Below are positions 8,557 to 16,599 of a stretch of 51,725 bases of DNA, in pieces; the stretch's first letter is position 1, and each line of letters starts with the position of its first letter. A program made the position numbers and the translations under genes. The notes beneath the pieces are model-generated. The model made no database searches. It worked only from the letters and a program-made list of their open reading frames with translations, and was not told the origin of the DNA. Origin of the DNA: Candidatus Methanomethylicus oleisabuli (GTDB lineage: Archaea; Thermoproteota; Methanomethylicia; Methanomethylicales; Methanomethylicaceae); assembly GCA_001717025.1 (NCBI GenBank), contig MAGU01000082.1, forward strand, positions 1-51,725, in the 5' to 3' direction.

Positions 8557-9278
8557 TATTTAAGACTGCCACCCCTGCTCTGGAGGAGCCTCCGGAGGCT
8601 CGGGTCCTCTGCCGCTCTTGCAGCCAGCCTCCCCTCGAAGGTCTCGTCGTCGAGGACCTCCTCCTTGAAGTAGACCCCAGTCCTGCCGACCGTGTCCCTC
8701 CTCGTTAGGACCCTGATCCTCTCCTCAACCGTCTCGACGCTGACCCCGACCGTCCTAGCGACCTCGGTCGCATTGCCTACAGCCGATACCTCGTAGTGCC
8801 CGACCTCAGTCGGGACTATCATCATGAGCCTCTTATCGACGCCGGGGGCGCGGACCCTGCCCTTCATCCCTGCGATGCCAACCTCCCCCCCGAACCTGTA
8901 AAAGTCCCTTTCCCTCCCCCTGAGGGGCACCAGCGGGAATGTGAGCTTGACCCTCTCATCCACGTGGATTATCGCCTTGACCGCATGGGCAGGCGTCGCC
9001 TGGGCGATCTCCCTCTTAGCGAAGTGTATGCCTGCAGCCGCCAGCGCCCCCTCCACCATCAGCGACGGCGCAACATCGGGAACCAGCACGTCCACGTCGC
9101 TCGCCGGTCCAACGTCCCCGCGGGCGGCGCTGCCGTGCACTATCGGCTCCATCCCCCTCGCCGCCAGCGCCCCCATAACGCACACGCCGGCCGCGCGCAG
9201 CTCCCAGAGGAGCTCCCACCTGCTTGGCGGGTACCTGACCTCCCTCATCTCGTATGAAGGCGCGACCTTCCTCGCCAT
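8553..9278 (-). CDS. Predicted nucleotidyltransferase (COG2413-like)
   Basis: The nucleotidyltransferase signature HGSAARGDVGPASDVDVLVP gives the GS...DxD metal site (about residues 48-67) of the polymerase-beta-like superfamily. The rest is archaeal-specific: a conserved GRERDFYRFGGEVG stretch and a C-terminal helix-turn-helix-like segment (NATEVARTVGVSVETVEERI) that may read nucleic acid. The 241 residues match the archaeal family and are too few for a CCA-adding enzyme. The substrate is unknown. The ATG overlaps the CutA stop (ATGA), and the stop overlaps the next start (TTGA), so it is translated within an operon. Confidence 0.82.
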   Translation of the reverse strand: MARKVAPSYEMREVRYPPSRWELLWELRAAGVCVMGALAARGMEPIVHGSAARGDVGPASDVDVLVPDVAPSLMVEGALAAAGIHFAKREIAQATPAHAVKAIIHVDERVKLTFPLVPLRGRERDFYRFGGEVGIAGMKGRVRAPGVDKRLMMIVPTEVGHYEVSAVGNATEVARTVGVSVETVEERIRVLTRRDTVGRTGVYFKEEVLDDETFEGRLAARAAEDPSLRRLLQSRGGSLKY

Positions 9279-9601
9279 CAGCCGACCGCCCCCGAGACGC
9301 TCTCGCCGATCCAGTCCAGATAGCTCTGGTTGCCCCCCTCGACCCTGAGCGCAATGACCTCGGGCACCTCGTAGCTGTGGAGCTCCCTCACCCTAGCGGT
9401 CACCCTGCCGAAGAGCCGCTCCTCGGTCTTCGCGATCAGGAGCCACTCCCTCCCCTCCTCGACTTTGCCCTCCCACCTATAAACCGAGTCTATGCCTCCT
9501 ACGATATTCACGCACGCCGCCAGCCTTTCCTCGACGAGCGTCCTCGCTATCTTTAACCCTTCATGCCTCGCTCCGACAGTTATAAGAATGACCATGTACA
9601 T
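9278..9601 (-). CDS. cutA: CutA divalent-cation tolerance family protein
   Basis: This 107-residue trimeric ferredoxin-fold protein shows typical CutA strings: ARTLVEERLAACVNI, SVYRWEGKVEEGREWLLIAKT and HSYEVPEVIAL. CutA1 proteins bind copper and other divalent metals in vitro; their physiological role in archaea is unclear. ATG 9601 fits the family N-terminus, with ATG 9595 as an alternative; longer in-frame starts run into the AT-rich intergenic region. It is the first gene of the chain CutA, nucleotidyltransferase, membrane protein, radical SAM protein. Confidence 0.92.
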   Translation of the reverse strand: MYMVILITVGARHEGLKIARTLVEERLAACVNIVGGIDSVYRWEGKVEEGREWLLIAKTEERLFGRVTARVRELHSYEVPEVIALRVEGGNQSYLDWIGESVSGAVG

Positions 9602-9642
9602 CGGACTTACACCGATCAACATTAGTCCTGATCTCAATATAA

Positions 9643-9677
9643 ACCATAAACCATAAACAACAAACCATAAACAACCT
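9643..9677. repeat. Short A-rich imperfect tandem repeat
   Basis: Units of AAACCATA and AAACAAC alternate here (four to five copies, e.g. ATAAACCATAAACCATAAAC), in the gap between the divergent cutA and site-2 protease genes. It may be slippage-generated, or a promoter-associated spacer for either gene. Confidence 0.6.
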
Positions 9678-9695
9678 GCCGGTCTGGTGGAATCC

Positions 9696-10862
9696 ATGGA
9701 TCAATGGGTATATCTACTTGCCTTTCTGCTCGCCTTCTGGTCAGCACTCTTTATTGCGAAGCAATTCCTGCCAAAGAGCTTTGAAGTTCATCCTTTCCTC
9801 GTCATGTGGAAGACCACCAGGTTCAACAACTTCATCGATAGGCTTGGTCGGAGGCTGAGCCGGTTCTGGAAGATAATATGGACCTTCGGTATCGCGCTGG
9901 GTCTCGGCGCGATGGGTTACATCACCTTCATTCTGGCGAGGAACCTCTACTACATCTTCTTCAGCACTGAGTCCGCATCCCCCGTCTCCCTTATCATCCC
10001 GGGAATCACGCTATCGCTCAACCTAAACACGCTCTTCTTCTTCGGGCTATCGATCGCCATAATCCTAGTGACCCACGAGCTTGCACACGGCCTCGCAGCC
10101 AGGGCCGAGGGCGTCAAGGTCAAGAGCACCGGGCTACTTCTCATGGTACTCATACCTGGCGCGTTCGTGGAGCCGGACGAGGAGGATCTCAACAAGGCAC
10201 GGAAGTCCACCCAAGCGAGGGTCTATGCCGCCGGATCGACTACGAACATACTCATAGGGCTGATTGCACTCCTGCTCCTCATCAATGCTGGGACCCTTAT
10301 CTCGCCCCTCTACTCGGCGACCCCGTCCGGCGTCGTCGTCATAGAGGTTGTAGCAGGCTCGCCCGCCTACGGCGTGCTGAACGCATGGGACGTGATCACA
10401 ACCATAAACGGCACTGCCCTGAGTGGCATCGAATCGCTGACGTTGGCTCTTAACGCAACGCTGCCAAACAGCACGGTCCCCATGGCCATAATAAGGGGCG
10501 GCGAGGAGACGGCCATCAACTTCACGCTAGGCTCCACCTCGAATAACGTCTCCTACATCGGGATCAACACCTACAACTACTACGCCCCCCACTACAGCTG
10601 GGCGCCTATCAGCCTGCCGTACTACGCACTCGGCTCCCTCTCGTGGATCTACCTATTCTCGCTGAACATAGGCTTGATCAACATGATGCCCGTTGCATTC
10701 TTCGACGGCGACAAGCTACTCACCATCATGCTGAAGTTCATATTCAAGGATGAGAAGAAGGCGCAGCCATACGCCAACCTCATCCGGTGGGGATGCGTGG
10801 CACTGCTGGTGCTCAATATCATGATGAGCTTTGTACTATTCCCCGGCTACAGGCTTGGATGA
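9696..10862 (+). CDS. Site-2 protease family intramembrane metalloprotease (M50) with PDZ domain
   Basis: This 388-residue polytopic membrane protein has the zinc motif HELAH at about residues 127-131 and the third ligand in NMMPVAFFDGDKLL near residue 335. Between them lies a periplasmic-side PDZ domain (about residues 205-270, VIEVVAGSPAYGVLNAWDVITTINGT) with several N-glycosylation sequons. Site-2 proteases cut membrane-spanning anti-sigma or regulator proteins; the archaeal substrates are mostly unknown. GTG 9687 is in frame, but ATG 9696 with GGTGG just upstream is preferred. It is transcribed away from cutA. Confidence 0.92.
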   Translation: MDQWVYLLAFLLAFWSALFIAKQFLPKSFEVHPFLVMWKTTRFNNFIDRLGRRLSRFWKIIWTFGIALGLGAMGYITFILARNLYYIFFSTESASPVSLIIPGITLSLNLNTLFFFGLSIAIILVTHELAHGLAARAEGVKVKSTGLLLMVLIPGAFVEPDEEDLNKARKSTQARVYAAGSTTNILIGLIALLLLINAGTLISPLYSATPSGVVVIEVVAGSPAYGVLNAWDVITTINGTALSGIESLTLALNATLPNSTVPMAIIRGGEETAINFTLGSTSNNVSYIGINTYNYYAPHYSWAPISLPYYALGSLSWIYLFSLNIGLINMMPVAFFDGDKLLTIMLKFIFKDEKKAQPYANLIRWGCVALLVLNIMMSFVLFPGYRLG

Positions 10863-10886
10863 TCACGTAAGATAAACTCAAAAAGG

Positions 10887-11858
10887 GTGGTACGCCTGCC
10901 ATCTGCACGGTGCAAATGCGGCAAGGATGCGTTCTACTTCAGAAGGGAGTCCGGCGAGGCGCTATGCCGCAGATGCTTTGCCAGGAGCATCGAGAGGACC
11001 GTCCACAGAACCATCAAGCGGGAGAAGTTATTCACCCCAGACGACAGGGTGATGATTGCCCTCTCGGGTGGCAAGGACAGCGTCGCCCTCGCCCACATCC
11101 TGTCAAAGATCGAGAGGCCATACCGCACGACGCTCTTCGCTTTGACCATTGACGAGGGGGTCAGCGGGTACCGTGAGGAGGGCCTCTCTATAACCCGGGG
11201 CGTTACTGATGACCTAGGGATGGAGCACCACATAGTCACCTTCAAGGAGGCATATGGTTACAGCCTCGAGGAGGTCTATGCGATGGCGAAGGGGCGTGGC
11301 ATCAGCCTACTCGGTTGCACCTTCTGCGGCATCATGCGCAGGCGCCTCCTGAACGACATGGCGATGAGGCTGGGTGCCACCAAGGTCGCAACCGGGCACA
11401 ACCTGGACGACGAGGCGCAGACATTCCTCATCAACATCCTGCGGGGCGACGTCGCGCGGTTAGGTCGTGCCGGCGTCCAGCCCGTCAAGGTCAGAGAGGG
11501 TTTCGTCCCTCGCGTGAAGCCTCTGCGCTACATACCTGAGAGGGAGATCGCCGCCTATGTCTACATGAAGGGGTATGCGCTTTACGAGCGGGAGTGCCCA
11601 TACGTCAGGGAGTCCGTCAGGGACGAGATCAGGGACATCCTGAACGGCATCGAGGAACGGCACCCCGGCACGAAGCACGCGATCGTAAATGGCTCTGACA
11701 AGCTCATGGAAGCCCTGAAACCATCGGTCGAGGCCTCAACTGTCGGCACGTGCAGCCGCTGCGGATCGCCATCTAGCAGGGGCGTCTGCCGCATGTGCGA
11801 GATCCTCGATATGCTGGGGATCAGCTCTAATACTTTTATAAACCACCTCGCAGAATGA
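10887..11858 (+). CDS. tRNA 2-thiolation PP-loop ATPase (TtuA/Ncs6 family)
   Basis: The PP-loop SGGKDS lies at residues 60-65, after an N-terminal zinc ribbon (CKCG...CRRC, residues 9-30). A GCTFCGIMRRRLLN segment supplies the [4Fe-4S] cysteines, GHNLDDEAQTFLIN follows, and a C-terminal zinc finger (CSRCG...CRMC) ends the protein. This is the architecture of TtuA/Ncs6, which activates a tRNA uridine with ATP and inserts sulfur donated by a ubiquitin-like protein; a candidate donor with a C-terminal GG lies at 32688-32963. The GTG start is preceded by AAAGG. Its last codons contain the TATA box of the SRP RNA gene. Confidence 0.9.
   Translation: MVRLPSARCKCGKDAFYFRRESGEALCRRCFARSIERTVHRTIKREKLFTPDDRVMIALSGGKDSVALAHILSKIERPYRTTLFALTIDEGVSGYREEGLSITRGVTDDLGMEHHIVTFKEAYGYSLEEVYAMAKGRGISLLGCTFCGIMRRRLLNDMAMRLGATKVATGHNLDDEAQTFLINILRGDVARLGRAGVQPVKVREGFVPRVKPLRYIPEREIAAYVYMKGYALYERECPYVRESVRDEIRDILNGIEERHPGTKHAIVNGSDKLMEALKPSVEASTVGTCSRCGSPSSRGVCRMCEILDMLGISSNTFINHLAE
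11834..11842 (+). promoter_or_regulatory. TATA box of the SRP RNA gene, inside the preceding CDS
   Basis: TTTTATAAA lies about 25 nt before the predicted 5' end of the SRP RNA, the standard archaeal spacing, and sits within the last coding triplets of the PP-loop ATPase gene. RNA transcription therefore does not depend on the upstream gene's promoter. Confidence 0.65.
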
Positions 11859-11863
11859 TTTTA

Positions 11864-12188
11864 GCGGTGCGGCAGGTAGGGCCGGAGGGTTCGGCCTCCT
11901 CTACACTACAAACGGTCGTCAAGGTAGGGCCAGCAACTCCGGGAGGCGGCGGTACCAGCCGCGATTCCTAGGGCTGCAGGCGTGGAAGTCTCGCCCTGTG
12001 GGGGCGTTGGAACGGGTTCAGCCCATCCGGAGGGATGGTCTTCCCGCGAGCCAGGCGAACCGGGTCAGATCCGGAAGGGAGCAGCCCTAAGTCTGGACAG
12101 TGCCGTTCACAGGATAACGGGATGGATGCCTGCTCACCCAAAGGGTCACGGCATGGGCCGCTCACTTCTGGGGGGCTGTCGCACCGTC
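11864..12188 (+). ncRNA. ffs: Signal recognition particle 7S RNA
   Basis: The helix-8 core is unmistakable at about 12045-12095: GAGCCAGGCGAACCGGGTCAG followed by ATCCGGAAGGGAGCAGCC, the SRP54-binding site. The 5' end (GCGGTGCGGCAG) pairs with the 3' end (CTGTCGCACCGT) to form archaeal helix 1, and the Alu-like part GGAGGGTTCGGCCTCC forms a perfect hairpin near 11882. The ends are set by this pairing, so they are good to a few bases; about 325 nt is close to the usual archaeal length. With SRP19 and SRP54 it delivers nascent membrane and exported proteins to the translocon. Confidence 0.93.
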
Positions 12189-12233
12189 CCATGCATTTCT
12201 TCCACACAGCGCGCCGGTTCGCCCCTAGGAGCC

Positions 12234-12250
12234 AAAATATATAATAAACC
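12234..12250 (+). promoter_or_regulatory. TATA box of tRNA-Ser
   Basis: AAAATATATAATAAACC is centred about 30 nt before the mature tRNA 5' end, and is the only strongly AT-rich stretch between the SRP RNA and the tRNA gene. Confidence 0.6.
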
Positions 12251-12273
12251 AGTTCGAATCACTCTTTGCAGAT

Positions 12274-12362
12274 GCCCGGGTTGCCTAGCCTGGTAGGGCG
12301 ATGGCTTGCTAAGCCATTGTCTAGCAATAGACTCGTGGGTTCAAATCCCACCCCGGGCGCCA
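12274..12362 (+). tRNA. tRNA-Ser (anticodon GCT), CCA encoded
   Basis: The acceptor GCCCGGG pairs with CCCGGGC. The anticodon loop TTGCTAA gives GCT, read by AGC/AGU codons. A long variable arm (GTCTAGCAATAGAC) marks a class II tRNA, and the T arm is GTGGGTTCAAATCCCAC. The 3' CCA (12360-12362) is encoded. No intron is visible. T-rich sequence follows within 15 nt and can end the transcript. Confidence 0.96.
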
Positions 12363-12400
12363 TTAAAACTTTTACTTTTTAAAGTTTTATCCACAAACGG

Positions 12401-13144
12401 TCATGGTTGGAACGATCTCTTCTCCACTATCTTCACACCAGGCGCATATTTCTTTATAAGATCCAGTGCCGTCGTAAAATTATCCTGAGTGCAAAAGACA
12501 CCTATTGGAAGAGCCAACTCTTTACCTCTGATCAAGATGCTGTGCTGCCCTTTGTAAGTGGTTACGCTCTTGATATCTTTCCACCGGATCGACTGCGATT
12601 CCCTGGAGATGGAGATGAGGCTCCCTCCCGCCACTACTGGCGAACGCAGCAGCACCGCCCCCAGTAAACCTGCTCTGTTAAGGGTTTTAGATGACTCGCC
12701 CGCCTCATACTCTATGCCCTTCTCATTTATGATAAACTCAGCGTCGATGCCGCCTTTCATTGCCCTTTCGAGTGCAAACATCACTATGAATGATAATCCC
12801 ATAATCGCCACGAAGAGCGACAACAGGACGGGTCCCATGCCTGTTATGACTAGGATCCAATCCTCGGGCACTAAAATTATGCCTAAAATCAACACAAACA
12901 GAAACCCGCCTCCAAGTGCCATGCTGAGCTGCCTTATCAAAAGGGTGTTTCTAACGAGAGGGATGCGGGTGCTCCAGCGCAGCTCGTAACCTTCCGTGCT
13001 GCTGAGGATCTCGCCCTGCGAAGGCGGAGGTGGGGGCTCTGATGGGGCGCCTGCCCCCGACCTGGCCGACTCCTTTATCGGGGCCTCACCGGCTTCAAAC
13101 GCCTCATCAATTTTGACCATCCTATTCCTATCATGCGAATTCAT
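12401..13144 (-). CDS. Membrane protein with two helices and a PH-like cytoplasmic domain, unknown
   Basis: This 247-residue protein has a polar, Pro/Glu/Ser-rich N-terminal tail (about residues 1-48, with a run of prolines), then two strong membrane helices (about 72-92 and 98-122). A C-terminal domain of about 110 residues follows, in which a start like EFIINEKGIEYEA and the later WKDIKSVTTYKGQHSILIRG resemble bacterial-type PH (bPH2/YdbT-like) folds. I do not recognise a specific family and assign no function. The ATG is the first available and the promoter region is AT-rich. Confidence 0.6.
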   Translation of the reverse strand: MNSHDRNRMVKIDEAFEAGEAPIKESARSGAGAPSEPPPPPSQGEILSSTEGYELRWSTRIPLVRNTLLIRQLSMALGGGFLFVLILGIILVPEDWILVITGMGPVLLSLFVAIMGLSFIVMFALERAMKGGIDAEFIINEKGIEYEAGESSKTLNRAGLLGAVLLRSPVVAGGSLISISRESQSIRWKDIKSVTTYKGQHSILIRGKELALPIGVFCTQDNFTTALDLIKKYAPGVKIVEKRSFQP

Positions 13145-13287
13145 TGATGGTGTTGACTAATCGGCGCCTTCTATAAATAAATTTATGCAGCAAGTTATGA
13201 ATTTTAAAGTTTTAAATCAGGTTAACCGAGGCAAGGGGGCACGATTCAGCGGCAAACGCCAATATCGAGGGTCCTCGGTCTAGTCTA

Positions 13288-13602
13288 TCACTCGGAACAA
13301 GCATTCATGTTCTTTATGTCTCCTCGGCCCCTTAGGCTTTCGGTATTCTGCACGTGGACGTGATCTCCAGCTTCTATGTTCTCGCTCGCCATGCCTATCA
13401 CTTCACCATACTTGATCACGTGCTCTCCCTTAGGGATCCTTTTTAATGCAAACTTGTGCCCAAATGTAATGTCGGATCTCAATTTAATCTTATATGAGGA
13501 CTGCCCGATTCCTGCCTCAACCACTGCATCCTTTTTCAAGCCGGTCAAGGCAGTCGCTACATTGTCGCGCTCATCAACCACGATGGCCCTTCCTTTTACC
13601 AT
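13288..13602 (-). CDS. UxaA-family lyase small subunit (SAF domain)
   Basis: This 104-residue SAF-fold protein matches the N-terminal domain of altronate/galactarate dehydratases (VATALTGLKKDAVV, then HKFALKRIPKGEHVIKYGEV and IGMASENIEAGDHVHVQN). It is encoded as its own gene immediately after the large subunit, the arrangement of two-component enzymes such as (2R)-sulfolactate sulfo-lyase SuyAB and some archaeal dehydratases. Its ATG directly follows the large-subunit stop, so the two are co-translated. The substrate cannot be told from sequence. Confidence 0.85.
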   Translation of the reverse strand: MVKGRAIVVDERDNVATALTGLKKDAVVEAGIGQSSYKIKLRSDITFGHKFALKRIPKGEHVIKYGEVIGMASENIEAGDHVHVQNTESLRGRGDIKNMNACSE

Positions 13603-14754
13603 CTAGATCACCGGTCCTTTAGTGTATATGTTAAAGAACTTTTCATAGCCACAAATTTCGGCTTTGGTCCTCTTCGACGACGCCACATCCGCCACCTCTT
13701 TGAAAAGCCGTTGGGCGGCGGCGTCCAGACCCTCCTCACCGTAGAATACCGCGCTAAGGTCTACGTCAATATGCTCCTTCAGTCTGGAGCAGGTCTCAGG
13801 GTTACCTGAGATCTTGACTACCGGTACGATTGGGAAGCCCTGCGGCGCGCCCAAACCCGTCGTGAACAGGATTAGCTGGGCGCCTGCCGCGGCAAAGCCT
13901 GTCAGTGCCTCAATCTCACGACCCGGACCATCCATGAAAACCAGCCCTTTCTTTGAAGGGACGTCGCCATAATCCACAACATCAACAAGTTTAGATGAAC
14001 CCGTCTTGCATATTGCTCCTAATGACTTTTCTTCTATCGTTGTTATGCCGCCTTTAATGTTGCCTTCAGTCGGTTGACCACCACGCATATCCACCCCCAT
14101 CGCAATGACCCTCTTCTCCATCTCGCCGATTGCATTATACAGCCTTCTTGCGACCCCTTCGCTCGCGCACCTTTTTGCAAGAATATGCTCCGCACCGATG
14201 ACCTCAGTTGTTTCACCGAAGATCACCGTTCCGCCCCCTCCGACGATCAAGTCGGCAGCCTTTCCGGCAACAGGGTTGGACACAATGCCGGAAGTGGCGT
14301 CCGATGCCCCGCACTTTATTGCCACTTTGACCTCGGAAAAATCCACGGCAGTCCGCCTGACCTTTTCAGCCTCCTCGCACATCCTCTTTGTGATCTCTGA
14401 ACCCCTTGCTACGGCGTGCTGCAGCCCCTTCTCTTGAACCTCAACAACGCCAACCTCCTTTAGAGCCGATATCTTGTCGGCAATCCTGTCGACTGAAACG
14501 CTTTCGCAACCTAAACTGACAAGCAGCACCGAGTTGACGTTAGGGTTGGATGCCAGGTTCACAAGAACTTTTTCAACCAACGCAACGTCTGGAGGTGTCT
14601 GAGTACAGCCCTGAGTGTGAACGAGAAGTTTTGCCTTGGGATTAAGTTGCGCGATCCTCTCAGCCGCATCGCCGGAACAGCCTACGGTCACCATGACCGC
14701 AACGTAATTTCTTATGCCTACGCCATTGGCTCTATTATAGCCTGCAATTTCCAT
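13603..14754 (-). CDS. UxaA-family lyase/dehydratase large subunit
   Basis: This 383-residue UxaA C-terminal domain protein begins GYNRANGVGIRNYVAV and contains the family strings HTQGCTQTPPD, VSLGCESV, IKCGASDATSGIVSNPV, MRGGQPTEGNIKGGITTIEEKSLG and TTGLGAPQGFPIVPVVKISGNP. The family eliminates water from sugar acids, or sulfite from sulfolactate, using an iron centre. ATG 14754 is chosen as the family N-terminus; GTG 14775 is also in frame. A TATA-like TTTAAATA at about 14790 would place the transcript start near either codon. It forms a pair with the SAF-domain subunit downstream. Confidence 0.88.
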   Translation of the reverse strand: MEIAGYNRANGVGIRNYVAVMVTVGCSGDAAERIAQLNPKAKLLVHTQGCTQTPPDVALVEKVLVNLASNPNVNSVLLVSLGCESVSVDRIADKISALKEVGVVEVQEKGLQHAVARGSEITKRMCEEAEKVRRTAVDFSEVKVAIKCGASDATSGIVSNPVAGKAADLIVGGGGTVIFGETTEVIGAEHILAKRCASEGVARRLYNAIGEMEKRVIAMGVDMRGGQPTEGNIKGGITTIEEKSLGAICKTGSSKLVDVVDYGDVPSKKGLVFMDGPGREIEALTGFAAAGAQLILFTTGLGAPQGFPIVPVVKISGNPETCSRLKEHIDVDLSAVFYGEEGLDAAAQRLFKEVADVASSKRTKAEICGYEKFFNIYTKGPVI

Positions 14755-14943
14755 GTTGATCGCTTTTCGACGCACCGCATTTAAGCTTTATTTAAACGCT
14801 CCATCTTTTCAAGGGGGCTTTGTGCTCCTCACACGCATTTCCAACTCTACGTTTTAGAAACAATCTCTTCAATAATCCGGGCCTATACTGCCGCTCGCTG
14901 GCAAGCCCATGCGCCCAGCTCTCCCAACGAAGCTGCCGGCGGC

Positions 14944-15114
14944 ATGGACATAAAAATGGCCGGCAAGCTCGCCGACTTCCTTCAAAAAGGTATGAAACTC
15001 ATTCAAGACGGGCAAAAAATACTTCCCGATGGAGTGTCAACTGAATTGAATGCTAATTTGAGGGAAGACTATAGAGAGCGTGCGCGTGCACGTGCGCAAG
15101 GACGTTATTATTAA
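14944..15114 (+). CDS. Small basic protein, possible, unknown
   Basis: This 56-codon open frame begins MDIKMAGKLADFLQKGMKLI and ends in an Arg/Ala-rich tail. The first half forms an amphipathic helix. Neither a clear ribosome-binding site nor a family is visible. The frame is open for about 30 further codons upstream without a start codon, so this may be the tail of another decayed gene, next to the broken DUF2299-like gene. Confidence 0.3.
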   Translation: MDIKMAGKLADFLQKGMKLIQDGQKILPDGVSTELNANLREDYRERARARAQGRYY

Positions 15115-15127
15115 AATGATTGGAGGC

Positions 15128-15859
15128 ATGAAAAAACATATTGAGCAAAGAAAGGATTGGAGAGATCGTTCTTGGCTGGTGCAAGGAGGAAGGCATATTC
15201 AGGGAGGAGGTAAAAGAGATCGATGCTGCGTTCCATTATAAGGTCAACGTTCCTGGAAATACCTCCTTTCCATGATCATCATCCAGCCAGTAGGCGCCGA
15301 CAAGGCGTTCATAACTTCAGGCGTGAGGCTAGAACCAGAGTTCATAGCCGCGATGAGGAGCATTGGCGAGCAGAAGAGGACGGAGTTCATCGCCTATCTG
15401 AGCTACAACCTGTACAGCTAACCAACGATATTCCACATACAGGAATCCGACGGCGTAATACAGCAGGTCACGATAACAGATCAGGTCTACTCGGACGAAC
15501 TCACCAAGGGCAGATTCATGAGGTCCATCCAAGACGTGTATCGCGTTACGGCACTCGCCTTTCTGCAGATCCAAGGCTTCCTCGCGACGATCCCCCTTGA
15601 GCGAGGCGCCGGTAAGGCTGCACCGCAGGAAGCCGGCACTCCCGGCGCGCAGGGCAAGCTTGAGACCTGCAGTCAATGCGGGGCCAAGTTGGCAGAGGGG
15701 GCAAAATTCTGCACAAAATGCGGAAAGCCACTCCAGCCCGCCGCATCCGTTGAAGTCAAGCCTCTAGTAGAAGCGAGGATCAACCGGTGCCCAAAGTGTG
15801 GGGCCGAAGCTAAGGGCGGGGGAAAATTCTGCACAAAATGTGGGGCTCCCCTTAAATAA
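15128..15859 (+). pseudogene. Decayed DUF2299-like protein with two C-terminal zinc ribbons
   Basis: Three pieces in changing frames give one protein. SKERIGEIVLGWCKEEGIF starts from TTG 15141; near 15271 a one-base loss (TTCCATG for expected TTCCAATG) shifts the frame to MIIIQPVGADKAFITSGV; a TAA at 15419 then interrupts ...AYLSYNL / PTIFHIQESDG. The frame continues through VYSDELTKGRFMRSIQDVY to two zinc ribbons (CSQCG...CTKCG and CPKCG...CTKCG). The order resembles archaeal DUF2299 proteins (type III chaperone-like fold); that name is moderate-confidence. The intact last 113 codons could still be expressed from ATG 15518. Confidence 0.7.
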
Positions 15860-15920
15860 TCGTACGACGCTCAAAAGGAGGACGCGCATCACTAGCGCTT
15901 TTTATTGAGCCGCGAGAATG

Positions 15921-15953
15921 CCGCGCCCGCAAGGCGCGGAGGAATCGCGCCTC
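15921..15953. terminator. GC-rich hairpins downstream of the decayed gene
   Basis: CCGCGCC-CGCAA-GGCGCGG is a perfect 7-bp hairpin. It is followed at once by GGAGG...CCTCC and a pyrimidine-rich TTCTTT. It lies between the convergent DUF2299-like remnant and the thioesterase gene, consistent with a shared end of transcription. Nothing else is seen in the surrounding 235 bases. Confidence 0.45.
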
Positions 15954-16094
15954 CTTCTTTGCCTCTTACGGCGGCAGCCCCCTTGGAACTTGTGGCGCTC
16001 CGCCGTCACCGCCCCCCCTCACCAAGCGGCTCCAAATAAAATCGCTATTGCTTGGCACATTGAATGGTTGCAAGCGCCCATCTGGTGCCGACGG

Positions 16095-16511
16095 CTACCC
16101 CTGCCTGTAGGCCAGGCCGTCCGCCACAGCGACCAGCTTCCCCTCCCCATTCGTGACCTTGATCCGGCACACGGCAGTGGTCTTACCCGCGCTCTCCTCG
16201 TACCCCTCGGCGGTCAGGACCTCGCCCTCGTGTGCCGGTCTCCTGTAGTTGATGTTCATTGCCAACGCTACAGACTTGGCGCCGCCTGAGTTGCACGTGG
16301 CTGCGAACGCGACATCGGCGAGCGCGTAGATAACCGCCCCGTGGGTTGCACCGTAGGCGTTTAGCATGTCCTTCCTTACCTTCATCCTTACCCTGCACGA
16401 TCCAGGCTTGGACTCTACCAGTTCCATGCCGTAATTCTGCGCCATCATGTCGTTCTTCACTAGCTCTTTCATGTCCGAATAAGGTTCCTCACGATACAAA
16501 AAAATCACCAT
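16095..16511 (-). CDS. PaaI-type hotdog thioesterase
   Basis: This 138-residue single hotdog domain carries the PaaI pattern: MLNAYGATHGAVIYALADVAFAA with the catalytic helix, then MNINYRRPAHEGEVLTAEG and a final VAVADGLAYRQG. Such enzymes hydrolyse acyl- or aryl-CoA thioesters. ATG 16511 is chosen because a TATA-like TAATATTTA lies about 25 nt upstream, indicating a leaderless transcript; ATG 16472 is the alternative and would give a more typical length. It stands alone on the minus strand. Confidence 0.88.
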   Translation of the reverse strand: MVIFLYREEPYSDMKELVKNDMMAQNYGMELVESKPGSCRVRMKVRKDMLNAYGATHGAVIYALADVAFAATCNSGGAKSVALAMNINYRRPAHEGEVLTAEGYEESAGKTTAVCRIKVTNGEGKLVAVADGLAYRQG

Positions 16512-16599
16512 CTCTCTATTGCATCTCTTAATATTTAGGGCGATTGGCTAATTTGAGGGGCCGGTTGCAATGCCAGACCTGCCACCACGACGCCCGGCA

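Noticed and set aside
8553-9278. CCA-adding enzyme
   Set aside because: Only the general nucleotidyltransferase motif is present; the protein is about half the length and lacks the archaeal CCA-enzyme domains.
14820-15044. 74-codon frame upstream of the DUF2299-like remnant
   Set aside because: Its sequence is Ser/Arg-rich with no family character, and it overlaps in another frame the more protein-like small frame at 14944.
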